Positions 6,403 through 8,398 of a stretch of 8,398 bases of DNA are shown here, piece by piece (the first letter of the stretch is position 1; every line of letters starts with the position of its first letter). The position numbers and the translations under genes are program-made. Where the stretch lies: the NCBI GenBank assembly GCA_030431085.1, contig JAUIJW010000091.1, positions 1 through 8,398 of the forward strand. Direction: 5' to 3'. The DNA comes from Bacteroidia bacterium (GTDB lineage: Bacteria; Bacteroidota; Bacteroidia; Flavobacteriales; Flavobacteriaceae). Below the pieces are notes generated by a model. The model saw only the letters and a program-made list of their open reading frames with translations. It was not told where the DNA came from and ran no database searches.

Positions 6403-6897
6403 ATGAATAGATTTTGCTTAATAAGTTTTATTTTTCTTGCGTCATTTACCGTTTTCGGCCAAAATAATGATTCGGAATTGTTAAATAGGTCAGAAACCGA
6501 TTCATTGTATTTATTAGCAATTAAAAAGTATATTCTCGAAATTGATTCATTTCATAACAAAGCTTTACACAAAATTCCTCCAAAAACAATTTATTTAGAA
6601 TATCAAGACTATCTGAAAAAGTTACCAGAGTCAATCGATGGGTTTGAAATTAAAATGATTGGAATTGAAAATAGAAGGAAAGTGTTTAGAAAAAATGGTA
6701 ATCATTTGAGGTATGTGAAAATACATCCATTATCTATTATTGATGGCGAGTTTCATATTGTAGTACTTCCATATCGTGCTAGGTTAAAAAAAGGCAATTT
6801 TATGAACTTAATACTCTTTCGATGGACGAGCATAGTATTCGAATTTAAAAATGGGCAGTTGATGTATAAAAGAACAGAGAATGGAGAGGTTAAATAA
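6403..6897 (+). CDS. Small exported protein of unknown function
   Basis: A 164-aa protein with a clear signal peptide: MNRFCLISFIFLASFTVFGQ, cleaved around residue 19-20. Cys5 lies at the front of the hydrophobic core, not at the cleavage site, so this is not a lipoprotein. The mature part is mixed alpha/beta, with a helix around 33-50 (DSLYLLAIKKYILEID), a KTIYLEYQDYLKKLPESIDG stretch (61-80), and beta-like strands near 82-88, 103-110, 116-124 and 143-157. It has no cysteines after the signal and no catalytic motif I can see. The layout resembles short secreted proteins common in flavobacteria, but I cannot name a family. The ATG at 6403 gives the complete signal peptide; no Shine-Dalgarno is evident. 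It stands 145 nt from the upstream gene and converges on asd. Confidence 0.65.
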   Translation: MNRFCLISFIFLASFTVFGQNNDSELLNRSETDSLYLLAIKKYILEIDSFHNKALHKIPPKTIYLEYQDYLKKLPESIDGFEIKMIGIENRRKVFRKNGNHLRYVKIHPLSIIDGEFHIVVLPYRARLKKGNFMNLILFRWTSIVFEFKNGQLMYKRTENGEVK

Positions 6898-6903
6898 CTA
6901 TAA

Positions 6904-6926
6904 ATAACATTGATTAAAAGTGTTAT
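6904..6926 (+). repeat. Weak hairpin just after the 164-aa gene
   Basis: ATAACA (6904-6909) pairs with TGTTAT (6921-6926), 7 nt past the stop codon. It is followed by the palindrome TCAGATCTGA (6926-6935). There is no T-run, so a terminator role is doubtful. The remaining bases up to 7040 show nothing else supportable. Confidence 0.25.
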
Positions 6927-7044
6927 CAGATCTGAAAAAAGTGATAGAAAGCAGTGTATATATAGGTTTGGAAAGTAAAAGCACATTAAATTCTTATCTA
7001 AAGAGAATCATAAAAGGTATTAAATTGCACGATTAAGTTATGAT

Positions 7045-7080
7045 AAAAAAAATCCTAAGTAAAAATTACTTAGGATTTTT
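7045..7080 (-). terminator. Rho-independent terminator of asd
   Basis: A perfect 15-bp stem (7048-7062 with 7066-7080) encloses a 3-nt loop. On the minus strand it begins 24 nt past the asd stop and the descending arm runs into eight T's (7045-7052). On the plus strand the hairpin ends in only five T's, so it may also stop transcription arriving from the convergent upstream gene, but less strongly. Confidence 0.9.
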
Positions 7081-7103
7081 GGTGTGAAAGTTTGAATCGA
7101 ATA

Positions 7104-8096
7104 TTATGCTACAATATTATTGTGGTATAAATATTCCGCAATTTGAATCGTGTTGGTAGCGGCACCTTTACGTAGGTTATCGCTCACAATCCACATGTTT
7201 AAGGTGTTTTCTTGAGACTCATCTCTACGAATTCTACCTACAAACACATCGTTTTTACCCTCTGCGTAAATTGGCATAGGATAAGTATTCGTATCTAAGT
7301 TATCTTGAACGGTAACACCATCGGTTTCATGTAAAACTTTTCTAATGTCTGCCACATCAAATTCATTTTCAAATTCTATGTTCACACTTTCAGAATGTCC
7401 GCCAACAACGGGTATTCTAACAGCGGTAGCAGTAACAGCAATCGTTTTATCATTAAGAATTTTTTGTGTCTCTCTAACCAATTTCATTTCTTCTTTGGTA
7501 TAGCCATTATTTTCGAAAACATCGCAATGCGGAATGGCATTTCTATGAATAGGATACGGGTAAGCCATATCTCCCTTTACATTGTTATATTCATTTTCTA
7601 ACTGAGCCACAGCCTTTACACCAGTACCAGTAATAGATTGGTAGGTAGAAATGACTAGCCTTTTAATCTGATATTTTTGATGCAATGGTGCTAAAGCAAC
7701 AACCATTTGTATGGTTGAACAGTTTGGGTTGGCAATAATTTTATCCTCCTTAGTCAAAGAAGTGGCATTAATTTCTGGAACGATTAATTTTTTTGAAGGA
7801 TCCATTCTCCAAGCTGAAGAATTGTCGACTACAAATGTACCCGCTTCGGCGAATTTAGGTGCCCATTCAAGTGAAGTGGCCCCGCCTGCAGAAAATAGCG
7901 CAATATCTGGTTTTTGATCAACAGCATCTTGTAAACCAATTACGGTATATTCTTTATCTTGAAAAGACATCTTTTTACCTACAGATTTTTCTGAAGCTAC
8001 CAATAATAATTCTGTAAAAGGAAAATTTCTTTCATTCAATACCTCTAACATAACTGTGCCTACCATACCAGTAGCACCAACAACAGCTAATTTCAT
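7104..8096 (-). CDS. asd: Aspartate-semialdehyde dehydrogenase
   Basis: A 330-aa cytosolic enzyme that reduces 4-aspartyl phosphate to aspartate 4-semialdehyde with NADPH (EC 1.2.1.11), the branch point to lysine, meso-diaminopimelate, threonine and methionine. The N-terminal dinucleotide-binding loop is GATGMVG (7-13). Catalytic Cys126 is in NPNCST (123-128), the substrate-binding Arg97 is in SAWRMD, and the catalytic His234 is in VVGGHSESVN. The dimerisation and catalytic domain spans roughly 125-310 and the C-terminus returns to the nucleotide domain. Length and motifs are complete. The ATG at 8094-8096 gives MKLAVVGATG, the standard family N-terminus. It is transcribed away from the U32 peptidase gene, ends in a strong terminator and has no minus-strand gene behind it, so it is probably monocistronic. 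No other lysine or threonine pathway gene lies in the window. Confidence 0.97.
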   Translation of the reverse strand: MKLAVVGATGMVGTVMLEVLNERNFPFTELLLVASEKSVGKKMSFQDKEYTVIGLQDAVDQKPDIALFSAGGATSLEWAPKFAEAGTFVVDNSSAWRMDPSKKLIVPEINATSLTKEDKIIANPNCSTIQMVVALAPLHQKYQIKRLVISTYQSITGTGVKAVAQLENEYNNVKGDMAYPYPIHRNAIPHCDVFENNGYTKEEMKLVRETQKILNDKTIAVTATAVRIPVVGGHSESVNIEFENEFDVADIRKVLHETDGVTVQDNLDTNTYPMPIYAEGKNDVFVGRIRRDESQENTLNMWIVSDNLRKGAATNTIQIAEYLYHNNIVA

Positions 8097-8125
8097 TCTT
8101 ATAAAAATTAAAATTATTTAGGCTG

Positions 8126-8133
8126 CAAAGATG
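8126..8133 (-). promoter_or_regulatory. Possible -7 element for asd
   Basis: On the minus strand CATCTTTG differs from the Bacteroidota -7 consensus TANNTTTG by one base and sits 29 nt before the asd ATG. No TTG is found at the expected -33 distance, which lowers confidence. Confidence 0.3.
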
Positions 8134-8156
8134 CTAAATTTACATGGTAGTTAAAT

Positions 8157-8190
8157 CACTTTGTTTAAAATTTATTACATTTTGTTTAAA
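8157..8190. repeat. 13-bp direct repeats spaced 21 bp in the asd/U32 intergenic region
   Basis: CACTTTGTTTAAA (8157-8169) and CATTTTGTTTAAA (8178-8190) match at 12 of 13 bases with a period of exactly 21 bp, about two turns of B-DNA. They lie between the divergent asd and U32 promoters, a fitting place for a regulator site, though AT-rich DNA yields such pairs by chance. Confidence 0.45.
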
Positions 8191-8234
8191 TTATATCAAA
8201 AAAACAGGACGATAGATAATTTTTAACAGAGACA

Positions 8235-8263
8235 TTGCATTTCAATTATATGTCGTAATTTTG
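8235..8263 (+). promoter_or_regulatory. Bacteroidota-type promoter of the U32 peptidase gene
   Basis: TAATTTTG (8256-8263) is an exact match to the -7 consensus TANNTTTG, and a TTG at 8235-8237 lies 18 nt upstream as a -33 element. Transcription would start near 8270, leaving a leader of about 28 nt before the ATG at 8298. This is the best promoter in the window. Confidence 0.7.
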
Positions 8264-8297
8264 CATTTCCAAAAAATAACTAGTTAATTGTAAGATA

Positions 8298-8398
8298 ATG
8301 AGTAGGAAAGATCAACACAGTATTGAGTTAATGGCACCGGCCGGAAATTTTGAATCGCTTCAAGCCGCCTTAGATAATGGTGCAGATTCGGTGTATTT
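8298..8398 (+). CDS. U32-family peptidase / RNA-hydroxylation protein, N-terminus only
   Basis: The first 33 complete codons of a gene that continues past the window. After a short polar leader (MSRKDQHS) it reads IELMAPAGNFESLQAALDNG and then ADSVYF, the characteristic opening of the peptidase U32 family (xLMAPAGxxESLxAAxxxGADxVYF). E. coli relatives are TrhP/YegQ, which acts in tRNA 5-hydroxyuridine formation, and RlhA/YdcP, which acts in 23S rRNA C2501 hydroxylation; other members are collagenase-like. The 33 residues cannot tell these subgroups apart. It is transcribed divergently from asd, with its own promoter and no strong Shine-Dalgarno. The conserved cysteines lie outside the window. 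Confidence 0.88.
   Translation, partial: MSRKDQHSIELMAPAGNFESLQAALDNGADSVY

Noticed and set aside
6753..6986. Minus-strand 77-codon frame opposite the 164-aa gene
   Set aside because: It is shadow-like, with low-complexity hydrophobic content and no start signal, while the plus strand has a gene with a signal peptide.
7395..7917. Two plus-strand 68-codon frames within asd
   Set aside because: Both lie antisense inside a complete, motif-verified asd gene.

Overview
The window is AT-rich DNA from a member of the Bacteroidota, most likely a flavobacterium. The basis is weak or absent Shine-Dalgarno sequences before most genes, a TTG/TANNTTTG-type promoter before the last gene, signal peptides ending in ...SQ or ...FGQ, and protein sequences that read like flavobacterial homologues. 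No database search was possible, so the lineage is an inference.

Positions 1 to about 6900 carry a run of plus-strand accessory genes with uneven spacing, so they are probably not one operon. In order: an exported alpha/beta hydrolase (265-1095); a CPBP-family intramembrane protease (1214-1984) whose last codons and stop lie in an exact 42-bp tandem duplication; a possible 25-codon very basic micro-ORF (2074-2151); a DoxX-family membrane protein (2164-2565); a decayed 3' fragment of an ADP-ribosylglycohydrolase gene (2605-2979); a full-length nitrilase (3146-4057); a seven-helix membrane protein of unknown function 22 nt behind it (4080-5108); a small two-helix membrane protein (5130-5399); an exported thioredoxin-fold protein that has lost its CxxC (5550-6257); and a small exported protein of unknown function (6403-6897).

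The right end looks like core genome. A strong hairpin terminator (7045-7080) lies just past the 3' end of aspartate-semialdehyde dehydrogenase (asd, minus strand, 7104-8096). The divergent gene starting at 8298 is the N-terminus of a U32-family peptidase and runs off the window.

The genes form no clear pathway. Nitrilase, the 342-aa membrane protein and the 89-aa membrane protein are the only tightly spaced set (gaps of 22 and 21 nt) and are the best operon candidate. The pseudogene, the tandem duplication and the scattered short open fragments suggest a region that gains, duplicates and loses sequence. I found no CRISPR array, transposase, tRNA, rRNA or toxin-antitoxin pair, and no convincing new multi-gene system.
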